Assembly: GCA_028023455.1 (NCBI GenBank)
Contig: JAQFVV010006311.1
Coordinates: 1,180,001-1,244,000, forward strand
From: Epiperipatus broadwayi
Taxonomy: Eukaryota; Onychophora; Udeonychophora; Euonychophora; Peripatidae
Length of the DNA stretch: 64,000 nt
Reading direction: 5' to 3'
Shown here: positions 1-11,939 of the stretch, in pieces
Numbering within the stretch: the stretch's first letter is position 1
How the letters are laid out: each line of letters starts with the position of its first letter
The notes under the pieces: model-generated
Databases searched by the model: none
What the model was told of the DNA's origin: nothing
What the model saw: the letters and a program-made list of their open reading frames with translations, nothing else
Program-made: the position numbers and the translations under genes

Positions 1-472
1 TGTTTGAAAAGGAAGGTTTTTAACAAATGTGTTTTACCAGTTCTTACTTATGGATCTGAGAGTTGGACACTTAACAGAAGAGCAATTCAGAGACTTCAGA
101 CCACTCAAAGAAGTATGGAGAGATGTATGTTGAGAGTAACAAGAAGAGATCGTAAACGCAATGTATGGGTAAGAGAACAAACAGGTGTTACTGACCTCAT
201 TGAAAAAATTAAAAGATTGAAGTGGAGTTGGGCTGGACATATTGTTAGAAGAGATGATAATAGATGGACAATTGAAATTTTAAACTGGATTCCAAGAGAT
301 TGTAAAAGACCCAGAAAGAGACCACATGTGAGATGGATGGATGAAATAAGAAAGTGTGCAGGGGTGATGTGGAGAAGAGAAGCTAAGATCGGAGAAGATG
401 GATTAAACTTGGAGAGACCTTCATCCTGCAGTGGATTGATAATGGTTGATAATGATGATGATGATGATGATA
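1..472 (+). mobile_element. RTE-type LINE, 3' end of the reverse-transcriptase ORF
   Basis: The frame is open from base 1 to the stop at 505-507, so the element starts outside the window. The protein carries the C-terminal block that follows the reverse transcriptase in BovB/RTE-like elements: a VLPVLTYGSESW motif, MERCMLRVTRRDR, then LKWSWAGHIVRR and a proline/arginine-rich RPRKRPHVRW stretch ending in PSSCSG. The family normally ends in a trinucleotide tail, and a (GAT)n run lies at 453-470; the last residues (poly-Asp) are translated tail rather than protein. No frameshift is seen in this piece, so the copy is fairly young. A minus-strand SINE-A begins immediately after the tail, so the two elements meet tail to tail. 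Confidence 0.9.
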
Positions 473-741
473 TTGAACTATTTTCATCATGTAATATTAA
501 GTATTAAATGTCTTTAGAAAAATTAACTTTATTTAAATTTTCCAATTCCAACTGTTAGTAATAGGATTCAATTAGTATATGCACAACATTTCAAAAGATA
601 TTATTCTCATCTCTTCTTTGGGTGTTACTGGCCTGACCAATGACAGTACTAGCATAGGAATTACACCTGGATGTTTAGATTCTTGAATATTGACTTTTAA
701 AATAACACTCTAACCAACTGAGCCACCCTGCCAAATTCAAC
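471..741 (-). mobile_element. SINE family A, tRNA-derived, copy 1
   Basis: Read on the minus strand, the 5' end near 735 has a tRNA-like head (GGTGGCTCAGTTGGTTAGAG) matching a Pol III A box, followed by a degenerate B box near 680. The body contains the motif GTGCATATACTA and a 3' part with TTTCTAAAGACATTTAATAC. The same sequence recurs at 3,715-4,020, 46,436-46,633, 56,175-56,279 and 62,824-63,316. It encodes no protein and would depend on a LINE for movement. Its 3' end abuts the (GAT)n tail of the RTE element at 1-472. Confidence 0.8.
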
Positions 742-848
742 TGTCAGTAAAAATACATTTATCTATGAGATTCTGCCTGATTACTTCCCTTTTTCCTAAG
801 AACAAAGTTCATAAATGATTTCCATACATTATATAAAGTCACACTAGA

Positions 849-1260
849 TTGACTTATGGTGTTATTCACTATTGTCATGTGAGCAGTTTCTTTGAATTTT
901 ATTTTTTGTATCTTTTCCTCTCTATTCAATATTTTTGTATTTTCTCAATTAAACATTCATTCATTGGTACACAATGGTCTGCTATCTTAGACACATATGT
1001 ATTCTCTGTTCTAATCATCAGTTTGTGCTCTTTCAACCACTTTTCTATGGAATGACTAGTCTCACTAATATACATTCTTTCACATTCATACAGTATTTCA
1101 TAGATGCAGTTTTTGCTTTTCAACATTTCAAGTTTAGGCTTTGTAGATGTTAGAATTCCTCATAGTGTGGTTTGTCTGTTCTGATGTTATACTGATTACA
1201 GATTTTCCTTAAATTGTCTTCTGTTTTTGGTATGTATGAAAACACTACAATACCTATAAA
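849..1260 (-). mobile_element. Penelope-like element fragment, GIY-YIG endonuclease region
   Basis: On the minus strand a broken reading frame shows the order found at the C-terminus of PLE proteins: a basic segment, then a degenerate GIY-YIG core (IYEILYECERMYISETSHSIEKWLKEHK) at roughly 1,110-1,010, then a conserved-histidine region around DHCVPMNE. Frameshifts and stops interrupt it near 1,150. A second copy of the same stretch lies at 3,235-3,700 on the plus strand, so the two fragments are inverted relative to each other with 2 kb between them. Non-functional. Confidence 0.75.
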
Positions 1261-1355
1261 TAGCAACAAAAAGAACCATCAAAAGAAAAAAAACAATTAT
1301 TGGTATTGTAGTGTATCCATATTATAATGCTAGCAAGAGATATATGTTATAAAAC

Positions 1356-1371
<16 letters not shown>

Positions 1372-1396
<25 letters not shown>
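1372..1396. repeat. (TA)n microsatellite
   Basis: Uninterrupted TA dinucleotides next to the large foldback that follows. Confidence 0.95.
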
Positions 1397-1399
<3 letters not shown>

Positions 1400-1426
1400 A
1401 AGTTTGATATCTGTATTCGTTTCACA

Positions 1427-1621
1427 ATATATGTAATATACAAATCAATATATATATCAAAATACAGTACAATTTATATAAATTATATTCTTTTAGAAGT
1501 ACTTTCAACTATACACTTTGTAGTCTTTAGTGTATAGTTGAAAGTACTTCTAAAAGAATATAATTTATATAAATTGTACTGTATTTTGATATATATATAT
1601 TGATTTGTATATTACATATAT
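1427..1621. repeat. Near-perfect ~90 bp palindrome (foldback)
   Basis: The left arm (about 1,427-1,517) is the reverse complement of the right arm (about 1,529-1,621), separated by an 11-nt loop at 1,518-1,528. The only clear difference is one extra TA unit in an internal TA run. There is no coding potential. It may be a foldback/MITE-type element or a recently formed inverted duplication; arm identity is high enough to form a long hairpin. Confidence 0.95.
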
Positions 1622-2812
1622 ATATAACATGCATATGCATATATATATATATGCATTTCATGTTTTATAATTCAAAATATATAATCAGATTTATTTTTTA
1701 AAAAATCAAATAAATATAAGAAGTAGATTTTAAAATGTAATAAAATAAAAAGACTGTGTTATATTTTCTTTTAAAAGAGAATAAAGCTTTGCATTGAGAA
1801 TGGGGTAGAAAAAGAATTAGAAAAACTCTCCTTTTTAAAGAAAACTCTCTTTTGTAAGTTAAAAAATTAAAATGTATAAAAATAAGTAAATATATAAAAA
1901 AAATCAGAATAGAATTTAGTTTGTAAAAGAAAAAGTAATTAGTTTAAAAGATTACTAATGGAATTAATTAAAAGAAAAGCATGTAAACTATCTCATAAAA
2001 GTGATAGTAGATTAATCTAAGAAAAAGATTAGATAATGCGTAATGTAAAAATCTATTAGATTAAGAAAAATGTAAAAAATCAATTAGATTAAAGAAATGT
2101 AAAAATAAATTAAAACAGATTTGTTATGATCAAAATTAAAAAACTATGATAAGAAATTAAAACAATGAGAAAGAATAAGTATATAAAGTCACAATGGTCT
2201 ATTGTCATTCAGTTTGGTCTTCAATCTGTAATTCAGTCCAGTCTGCATTTTGTGACTGATTCATTACATTTTCATTGCTCCAGAGATTCAGAAATCTAAG
2301 GACAAATAGAACCATTTATTTTGCTGTGGAAAATATTATTGCAGAAGGCACAGATCTAGCAACATACAATGCTAGACCATTTACAAGTGTTCGATTAAGC
2401 TTCAGACCCTAAAGTTCTCCCAAAATTGGCTCTCCTGCCTAAACCCTCACTGGAAACTGATGCCAAAATAGTGAAATAGACACTGCCACAAACTTTCTCT
2501 CCCAATGCCAATACAAAAAAATAGAAAACAAGACTTGAAAAGATTGATAAAGACCAGAAAGCCAAATGGTTGAAAACTGACAATCCTGAAAACCTAGGTA
2601 AAGATACTTTAAATAATTAAATAGACACTTGATTTTAAATGAAATGAGCTTTAATGAAGGATTATTATAACAACAGTCTAAAATCATCATTTATATTTTC
2701 TTATATAAAAATTTCTTATGTTATATTATGTTAAGTATATTGTGCATAAATAAATAATAATGTTGCTTAATTGTTATTTGGTCTATTCTTTCTCTCTCTC
2801 TCTTGTCACTGC
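1622..2812. other. AT-rich DNA, no gene recognised
   Basis: No gene is assignable here. Around 2,180-2,411 base composition is less AT-rich, with a TATAAAG motif followed by several CAGT-type short repeats and a short open frame at 2,280-2,411 (about 43 codons) that matches nothing I know. The layout could be the end of a decayed LTR element, but no paired repeat or primer-binding site is visible. A (TC)n run lies at about 2,790-2,804. Confidence 0.4.
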
Positions 2813-2900
2813 ATCACCAGTAAATTAATATATATATATAAATGAAAATGCACTGGATCACCAGTAAATTAATATATATATATAAATGAAAATGCACTGG
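2813..2900. repeat. Two 44-bp tandem units
   Basis: Units at 2,813-2,856 and 2,857-2,900 are essentially identical and contain a central (TA)n stretch bordered by CACCAG and CACTGG. Confidence 0.95.
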
Positions 2901-3234
2901 ACCCCTTATACAGAGTATGAATTAGCCTGAGATATGTCAAACACTGGGTTGTGTGCCTGTCATCCAAAGCATGCCAACTATATAACATATGATTGGCTGG
3001 GGCCTGAGTTTGATCCTCAGAAGAAATAATGCTTTGGATGGCAGGGATTTGATTCCAGCAGTCAAGGTGGGCCCCGATTAGGAAATGTGATCATGTTATG
3101 CTTTGTATAGCATAATCTGGCTTTGGATATCATTGATGGCTAACCTATCAATGGTATTCTCTCCTTTTCTTGAAGGGGGGGTCTGTCCCTATACTAACAT
3201 TTAAATTTTAAACATGGTTAATATGGTAACTTCG
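2901..3234. other. Non-coding repeat-like stretch
   Basis: No ORF of note. It contains a tRNA B-box-like GAGTTTGATCC near 3,010. The stretch around 3,080-3,102 resembles the motif AGGAAATGTGATCATGTGAT of the hammerhead-bearing family B unit at about 31,998, so it may be a decayed relative. Confidence 0.35.
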
Positions 3235-3700
3235 ACAGACCCAGTTCAATATATACCAAAAATATAGACAAATTAAGCAAAATCTGCAATCAGTATAACA
3301 CCAGAACAGCTTTTTAGAGCCATACCACACTATAAGAAATTATAACACCTACAAAGCCTAAACTTGAAATGTTGAAAAGAATAAACTGCATCTATGAAAT
3401 ACCATGTGAATAGGGAAGAATATATATTGGTGAGAACAGTCACCCCATAGAAAAGTGATTGCAAGAGCCCAAACTGATGATTAGATCAATAACAGATGTG
3501 TCTAAGGTAGGATATCATGTATGTACCAATGAACATATGTTGAATTGGGAAAATACAAAAATATTGAATAGAAAGGGCACAGTAAAAAAAAAAAATTCAA
3601 AGATGTATGCTCACACTAATAAAAAAAAAATTCAAAGATGTATGGAAAACACTTATAAACTTTGCTCTTTAAGAAAAAGTGAAAAAATCAGGAGGAACCT
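3235..3700 (+). mobile_element. Penelope-like element fragment, GIY-YIG region, copy 2
   Basis: Homologous over about 300 bases to the minus-strand fragment at 849-1,260: the same linker, then a GIY-YIG core reading CIYEIPCE, a stop, then GRIYIGE, and a downstream EHMLNWENTKILNR stretch typical of the PLE endonuclease tail. It contains stop codons and small indels, and its open frame runs on into the SINE-A head at 3,715. It is a dead copy of the same PLE lineage. Confidence 0.75.
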
Positions 3701-3714
3701 CATAGATAAGTATA

Positions 3715-4020
3715 TGAAATTTCAGTTGGTTAGAGCATTCCTTTAAAAATTCAATACTAAAAAAATCTAAGGGTCTTAGTCAATTCCACTGCTAATATTG
3801 TCACTGATCAATCTCAGCAACACCTAAAAAAGAAAGAATAATAATACCTCTTGAACTGTTGTGCATATACTAGCCTGTGTGCTATTACTTAACAGTTGAA
3901 TATAACTGGAAAATTTAAATAAAGTGAATTTTTCTAAAGACATTCAATACTTAATACTATACAATGGAAATGGTCTAATATATAAATACAACTAAAATAC
4001 TATCATCACTAACCTTCAGG
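3715..4020 (+). mobile_element. SINE family A, copy 2
   Basis: The tRNA-like head (TTTCAGTTGGTTAGAGCATT) at 3,719 gives the A box; the B box near 3,770 is decayed. The body contains TTGTGCATATACTAGCC, and the 3' part reads TTTTTCTAAAGACATTCAATAC. The copy ends with the reverse complement of CCTGAAGGTTAGTGATGAT, the same edge seen in the copies at 46,436 and 56,175. Confidence 0.8.
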
Positions 4021-6428
4021 AAAACACTATATTCTGTACTGTTATTAATATACATAAATAGTCTTCTAAAATTTCTTTTTTAAAGTTTCCAATGTTCATT
4101 TTCAACTGAATTGCATTGATTCCTTAACCATATCAACATATTTATCTTGAGTATCCCGAATTGATAAAGTTCCATAATATCTTCTTTTTTAAAATATATT
4201 TTATCATTTGTATATTCTATTCATAATTCATTCTATGATCTATACTTTATAAAATGATTATCTCATTCTGATTTTGAATTTTTTCATTGTTCTATCATGT
4301 TCTTTACTTTTATATATATATATAATTTTTCTTGCCTGATTTAAATAGATCATATTACAACAATTGCAGTTAATTTTATAAATTATTTCTATTTTATTTT
4401 TAATAATATCTTTATTCTTATTTGTCCATGATCTAAATATCTACCATTTTCTTATCCTATTTTAGTTTTTGGCAATTTTTCTTCATTGGATATATGTCCA
4501 CTGAATATGCTTCTGAAAACAATTTTTTATTGTTTTATTATTTATATTTTTATTTTCTAAAATTATTTTTATATCTTCTTTTATAATCTATCTTTACATA
4601 ATCATTCTCAACTTCTAATTTTTGTATATTTATTTCTTTTATATTTAATACTAATTTATTAATTTTTATTTAAAATCTTTTCAAAACTGCTATTTTAAAA
4701 GTATTATTTATATAAAATTTACATTTGATTGAACACAATACAGAATAGAAAATAAGTTTGCATTTATTTTATATTTAGTTTATTATATTTATTTTATCTC
4801 AAATATTGATTTAAAGTAGACATCTTGAAAAAGTTCCTACAAGAACCAAATGCTACTTTGGTAATGCAAATAATTTTTATTTAAAATTAAGTTATTCTAA
4901 TAACAGTTTTATTAAAATTGATGTATATTGACACAGAAGCTTCAATTTGCATAGTATATTAATTAATGTTAGAATAATATTTGATGTTTTTCAATTATTT
5001 TAAAAAGTAAAAAATATTATAACAAAACAATAAGCTTTTTAAAATTAATTATATAAAATGCTACCATTGCAAGAATGATTAAAGAATCTATTTATTATTA
5101 AATAAAATTTGAGGAAGAAAATATAAATTACTTTCTTTTGCCAATTTTATGTTAGTTAAAAAAAAATATAATTATAACATTTCTAAAAATTCCCATTAGT
5201 GAAATGAACTAGTAAAAACACATTTTAGTATTTGATTGTAATTATCAAATCATGAATAATAATTTTCTTTTTAAAGCAGTCATCCCCCTTTTAAAAATTA
5301 ATCATTTTCTAATGATTTGAAAGAGTGAGTACATTTGTCTCCCCATACAATTTCATTACAAAATCTTGAAGGATAAAATAATATGTAATTAAAGTAAAAC
5401 TTAATTTTAATCAATTATTATTTTGTATTTTATTATTATTTTAAGAGATTTTTTTTAACAAAGAAAAAGAAAAACTGCAATCTAGGCAACAAAACTTATC
5501 AAATTTCTGTTTAAAAAAATTAAATACATTTTATTATATATTTTTTCCAAAATTGCTTTTATAAACAAATATGGATATGAATTGCTATTTTTATGTAAAC
5601 ATATCAAAATTGGTACACAAATTCTAAAGAGTTTTTTAATCCATTGAATATTGTACCTAATACTAGTAAATCATTACTTTACAATAAAAGCAAACACATT
5701 GCCACAGTAATAAGGGTAAAACACAAGAGCTACACAGATTTAAATTGATTCCTACCCTTAACGTGGAACTGTTCAATTCTCATCATGAAGTCAGATGGAA
5801 ATACTATAATCATGCTGCAACATTTAATAAATCTGTGATAGTTGGTTATTGTGACTTCCCTTCCTTTTTTGACCTAAGTAATACCATATCAAGACTAAAA
5901 CTAAGTTCCAAATTTCTATGAGTCTTGCATATTATTAAATTGCAAGAAAGTTATCCTGATTAAATTAAAACAAATGCTCTTATACTATGATAGCATCAGA
6001 TTCAAAAAAATTAATCAAGTGAAAAATATACTGTAATGAAAGGGGAGTACTTGAGACCAAAAATGAGAAATACTAAATATTATGCAGCCTAATATCAATA
6101 ACATACTATAAATAATATTAATGCTACTTTTATGAACTTGGCTATATACAAATACATTTAATGTAATGAAATGAAGTGATTAGAATTTAATAATAATACA
6201 TACATAGTTACACATAGTTGTATGCCAACTTAACAGATTTTTTCATTATTTTTAATAATGATAATGATTAAACGAAATGTCATCTTACTTCTAAGTAAAA
6301 TGCAATTAAATAATTTAATGGTAATAGATACCTTTCTAGGTAGATTATCTATCTATAAATCACCCCTTTCTTGGTAAATAGAGTCATCTAATAATGCCAG
6401 TCTTTTTGTTGCATAATAAATATTATAC
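4021..6428. other. AT-rich DNA, nothing recognised
   Basis: No frame, RNA gene or repeat that I can support. Runs of A and T dominate; a short (TA)n lies at about 4,312-4,324. Around 4,240-4,420 the minus strand has weakly protein-like stretches with two closely spaced cysteines, possibly an old retroelement, but too decayed to name. Confidence 0.5.
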
Positions 6429-6479
6429 CCATAATAAGTAGATATTGTTCTATATAAGAACAATATCTATTTATTATGG
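6429..6479. repeat. 51-bp palindrome
   Basis: Arms of about 24 bp, built on CATAATAAGTAGATATTGTT and its reverse complement with one mismatch, meet at a few-base centre. It could form a cruciform or hairpin. Confidence 0.9.
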
Positions 6480-8743
6480 ATATAAAAATTTTAATAAAAA
6501 GATCATTTTATAAAGCTACTTTTGAACCCCTAATAAACAAGAGAAACAATACATTTTCACCCTATTGTTGCTTACAATAGTGTATTTATAACACTGATCA
6601 CACAGAAATAACTGCTTTAATTAATTAAGTATATATATGGTGTATGGTCAGATTTATGCATTCATGCAACAAAACTCAGAGTCTAGGTTAAAATACACCA
6701 AAGACATTTGAAATGGGATGGTTAGAACCCAGGTCCAACCAAGCTTCAATTTAGTTACCAATGCTCTGTGACTTAACACTCTATGAATGACATTTCTGAG
6801 GTTACACACATATCTTAACTTAATCTGTGAGCCAGCTCCGAACAAGGAGAGATATGAGACCCAAAATTAAGCACCCAATGACTAACTAGAGGGCTAAAAT
6901 GGATTAATCATATGCTAACTTAAGGTAAGTTAACACTTGCAACTATAATGCACATAGAATTATTAAATATAATAACTAAATTGGAATTAGAATTGAGGGA
7001 ATGATATGGATACAAGTTAAATTTAAATAGATTCATTAATTAATAAGTTAATCATCAAAATCAACAAATAAAAAAGAAAACAACAAGATTACAATATTAA
7101 CTTTGGGGTGAGATGCACACAAGCATTACATAATGAGATGAGATTAAATTGAATTATAGCTTACCTCATTATAAATGTCTATATATATATATATATATAT
7201 ATATGCATGCACGGTAAATAAGTTATACCTATATCAATTTATATATGAAAATCCTATTTTATATTATGGTTTGCTAAATTACAAGTGAATATGCTAATCT
7301 AAGATAGATTGCTAATCACAGCACTAACGTGGCCACTGTTTATATATATATATCTTAATATATGAGTCCAAGGACAATGCAGGTTTAGTCTAATAATCAA
7401 AGATTCGATTTCAGACCAATGCTGAATAATTATTTCACACAGGAGAAAAAAACTGGTTAACTTAGATCAACATATATTTGCTATGGCACAGTCTAAAATA
7501 TTAAGAATTAAGTTGACAATTTGTGTGGGTAATCATTCAAAGGATTTCACATCAAAATGCATGGTACACTAAGACCAGATGGCCTGCTACTAATAAAATA
7601 TAAACATTTGAAGTTCAGGAACTCAGATAGGCTTAATACAAATGAGATCTGGATCCTTATGCTCCAGTTCTAATAAAAATATAACCTTATCTAAACTAAG
7701 TGTATGGGGACAGCCTCCACCGTGAGCCTATTAAAAGATGCAGAAAGACATAATGTACAATAATACTTTGTAAAAACACATCCACAACACACAAAATAAA
7801 ATACAAATATGTATATTTAAATTAAATGTGACTTAAACAGATAACTCATATCTGTATAACTAGCAGAATCCAGTTCTTATAATAATAATAATAATAATAA
7901 TGTTATTTTAATATACTAAAACTATATTATTAATCTAGTTTAATACTTTCAATCTGCTCTTTAATTAGTTTTACTAGGGAGGAGAAAGTATATTTATCGG
8001 GCAATTAAAAATACATTAATAAATATATCTTAATGCCTTTTCCAAGGTTAGACTATCGTTTTAGATAAAACAGATATTTAAAAGTCATAATTTATAACTC
8101 TGATTGTGCAAACCATGATAGATATTTATATAATATAAAACTAAATCAAATGATAATAACAAGAGATCACTTATTATTCCAACATGATAGGATTTTGAAA
8201 CAACATGCTAGTGAGCTAAATAAGCATTATTAAAATATATTAAACTGAAGATATTAATTATATCTTCACTGAAAGTTTCTCAAAATTAAAGATGCTCACT
8301 GTTTCAAGATATTTGGCATATCATAACATATAATAAGTTAATTTTAGAGAAATAAAATAAACAAAATATATAGGCATAATGGCAATAATACTAGGTTTAA
8401 ATAAACAAATTGTTACAGCTGTTTTAATTTAGAATTGGCAAAATTAAGTTTACATATGTAGTTTTAGGTAAGATTTATACATATTACTTTGACTGAGAGT
8501 TTAAAAAGTTAGATTTTGTACTTTCATTTTTACATTATAAGCTAGCTTTAAATAGATTGAGGCTTAAAGATTTAGAAGTTTATTTTAGAGCTCTGTGGTA
8601 TTTGGTTGATTATCTAGCTTCTTGCAGCTTGTTCCTTGAGCACATCAGATAGCAGGTGTAGTAGCACTCAGGATGTTTGGATCAGCAGTGTAATTTAGTT
8701 ATCTTCTTGTGACAGACTGTTATTAGGAACATCTCCCATTCCT
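6480..8743. other. AT-rich DNA with microsatellites, no gene recognised
   Basis: Contains a (TA)n run at about 7,182-7,204 and an (AAT)n run at about 7,880-7,901. The less AT-rich stretch 6,640-6,900 has no frame longer than about 60 codons and no recognisable motif. Confidence 0.5.
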
Positions 8744-8761
8744 ATGATGATGATGATGATG
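8744..8761 (+). repeat. (ATG)n trinucleotide run
   Basis: Six ATG units. RTE elements end in such tails, but no RTE protein is readable just upstream, so the origin is open. The downstream frame to 8,980 begins with the repeat and is not a credible gene. Confidence 0.85.
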
Positions 8762-11004
8762 CACCAGTCAGCACATAGGATGAGACTAGAAATCACCATC
8801 TCCCTGGCAAGGAAAAACAGCAAATCTCACCTTCCTACTCTGGCATGTCAAAACTGGCATGGAATCTGGCAGCAACATTTCTTGAAACATATACAGAGTA
8901 AGCTCTTGATATATAAAATATGGTCTATTTATATAATACCCAAATCAGATAATAATTCTGTCAATAAAATTATTTTCTGATAGAGAATCCATTGATACCT
9001 TTTTAAGATTTTAGATTTTAATTTACTAAAATTATTTAAACCTTTGTTTACATTTTTAATGGGATATCTTGTGGCTAAATTGGCCCACTTCAAATATATT
9101 TTGGAAAATATTATTGTCAAAATTAAGATTTTGATTTTTATCTCATTCTATACTAATGCAGGTGCATATGGCATGATTCTTGTTTACAATAATTCTAAGT
9201 TAAAATTAAGAATCACAAAAAATAACTAAATAATATTGCGTTACACATGTGTCACGATAGTATGTGGACTACACATATATACATGTGATTCTAATGTTTA
9301 AAATGATATATTGACTCTTTAAAGAAACAAAATTTATAATTCAAAATATATTTTTTCAAATTAAAATACCTGCAGTATTATAGCTATACATAGGATATTA
9401 CAGATATTTATTCACACACACACATATATATGCACTGCCACATGCATAACTGTGTTAGCGTCCTTATATATGTACTCATGAAGGGTTTAAAGCTGGCACA
9501 GCTAGAGCTATGGGGAGAAATAGTTTGAAACTTATATGAGGATAGGAATATACCGTTTCAATGGAGATAAGACACACAAACATATAAAAAAGTGAAATGA
9601 AGAAAGAAAAATAAGCCTTCTTACTAACAACATTTTTTTATAATAATAAAATTAAATATCAACAGATCAGAAGATTAAATACATGTCACAATAATAAAAT
9701 ACACAGTTTTATTAGTTTCATTCACTAAATACTTTCATTAAATAAAAGTGGTTTTAGTATTGAATTTATTTTGATAATTTATTATCAAATTCATTCTATT
9801 AATCGAAAAAGAAAGACAAAAAAAAAAAAAAAGTGATATGGCTTCTATGCAAGAAGAAAAAATATTCATATATATTTTGGGTATAAATAAAAATAGTTAA
9901 CATTAATTACAATAATAAATTGAGGCTTTTCAAAAAATTGAATAAACTATAAACTCCTGTGCTTAATTCATTATTATTTGTTCACATACACTTCATTGGC
10001 ACATGATATGGCTTAATTCATTAAGATGTTCATTTGAAATTTTAAATATTTGTTTTCTCTCTTGAATAATAATGCCTAAAATATGTAGAATATTATTTAA
10101 ATTTTAGGAAGATTTATACAGATTTGTTATATCATAAATCCATCACTTTAATTCTATTCTCTATTTTTAGCAAGCAATTTGCATACTGGGCATGTAGAAG
10201 TTCAAATTAATATGACAAATAGTCAGACAATTGGAGACTATCATTTTCAAATTTATCTGTGCATGTATTTCCAGCAGGGCATTGTTTTGCCTCTAAGAAA
10301 TATATATGGGATGAAGATGATAGCACTCTTCTAGGAATCTCAAGTCGATCATCCTCTAAACTGTAATAACTTCAATGGAGGATTCTATGGTTTTAACTGA
10401 GAATATATAAAAATATTTATTCATGGTTAATTTATCACTTTCTCCATATTATGATCAGTGTCTAATATTAGAATCAATTTATATGGTAGTCTGTAGTCAT
10501 TAACTTCTGATTTCAACATAATTTTGCTTCAGCGATTTAGTCAATCTCAATATTCTTTTATCCAATTAAGTGCTAGTTTTAATTTATTCATTTTTTAAAA
10601 AAAGAGGAACTCAGGAGTAAGATTCACGGACTGACTTCAAGTGGAGGAAAGTAAAAAAAAAAATCTGAGGCTGTTTAACTGAATAAAAGTGTTCTGCTCC
10701 AACTTGTCACTTTAATGCACAAACATCTCACGACTTTCAGAGCAATAGCTATATGATCTTTTTAAAATTAAAATTTAATATGTCTATAATTTCTGAAGAA
10801 CACTTTATGACTCTGAAAATACTCATCGCAAAGAGTAATGGGTTTACTTTTCCCAATTTTTTTTTTTTTACATATCACGTTTAACAAATCATTGTAAATC
10901 AATAATTCTGATATTGCAAGAGAACTTTTAAAAATCTGCTTTAAATAGTGAAAAAAAAATTGAAACATTATTCACATTTACTTTTCTATAATTTTTTTTA
11001 CAAT
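8762..11004. other. AT-rich DNA, nothing recognised
   Basis: No supportable gene. Includes a run of fifteen A near 9,818 and a T run near 10,858. Confidence 0.5.
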
Positions 11005-11135
11005 TTTTTTACAAATTTATTATAGAGGGGGGGGGGAGGATGTTACCAAAAATAGAAAGTTCGTAAACAAAAATAGAAACAGATTTTCCTTATTAAAAAT
11101 AAGCTTAATAGAATTTTTATTTTTTATTATATAGT
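11005..11135 (+). repeat. Direct repeat R1, left copy
   Basis: About 130 bp, sharing AGAAAGTTCGTAAACAAAAA and TTATTAAAAATAAGCTTAAT with 21,435-21,565 in the same orientation. The pair brackets a 10.4 kb block of minus-strand LINE and LTR remains. The left copy has a run of ten G at 11,026-11,035. Confidence 0.8.
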
Positions 11136-11939
11136 ACATCCTATTTGTAGACAGAAAAAAAAGTTTTATGTTTGTATTAATATATAATATTCGCATGAGA
11201 TTATTTTATACCTCTTTCAGAAAATAGTAAGATTTTTTTTACAGATGTCTACATGAGTATGTATTTCACGAATATATAAATATTTCTCAACTTCTCCACA
11301 TATACGTTTCTTTCAACAACTAAAAAAGAACACTCAGCAAAACAATGTAAAAACTTTTTCAAAGTAAATATTTATCAGGAAATGTGTTGCAAATTTAATT
11401 TCATTTAAATACAACGGAACAATTTTTTAGATTTAATTCTTAAAGGAAGTCAACTTTTAAAATAAACACAATTAAAGCGGAATTTAAACAAACAAAAAAT
11501 AATGCAAATTATATAAAAGAATAATAAAATTGTCACAAACTGAAGTAATACTGCTATCAGTATATGTTTGTAAACGTTATAAGTTAGTAAATACCTCAGC
11601 ATCAGTACAAAGTGGAATTAAGCAGGAAAGTTTAGTAATTGTATACAACAAAATTAAATTAAACTAATTACCTGAAGTACTACATAATATAATTTACTTT
11701 TAAAATTAACTTTTATTAGGCTTTAAATTGATTATAAGTTTAACATATTGAACAGTTTGAGATAAAAAGAGATAGTTAACAACATATTTGGATAAAACAA
11801 GGTTTATGTGATTTTTCAATCACAGACAAACGGAAAAAAGAAAGATGTTTGTAGTAATAATTATAAATATATGTAAAACATTCCCAATACATATCTATAC
11901 CACTTGTCTATTGATATTCTTGATATATATTCTTTGGTT

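Noticed and set aside
2395-2690. Two overlapping minus-strand frames of 62 and 83 codons
   Set aside because: Generic hydrophobic composition in AT-rich DNA; no motif, conservation or context.
8744-8980. Plus-strand frame beginning with six Met
   Set aside because: The start is an (ATG)n microsatellite and the rest shows no recognisable domain.
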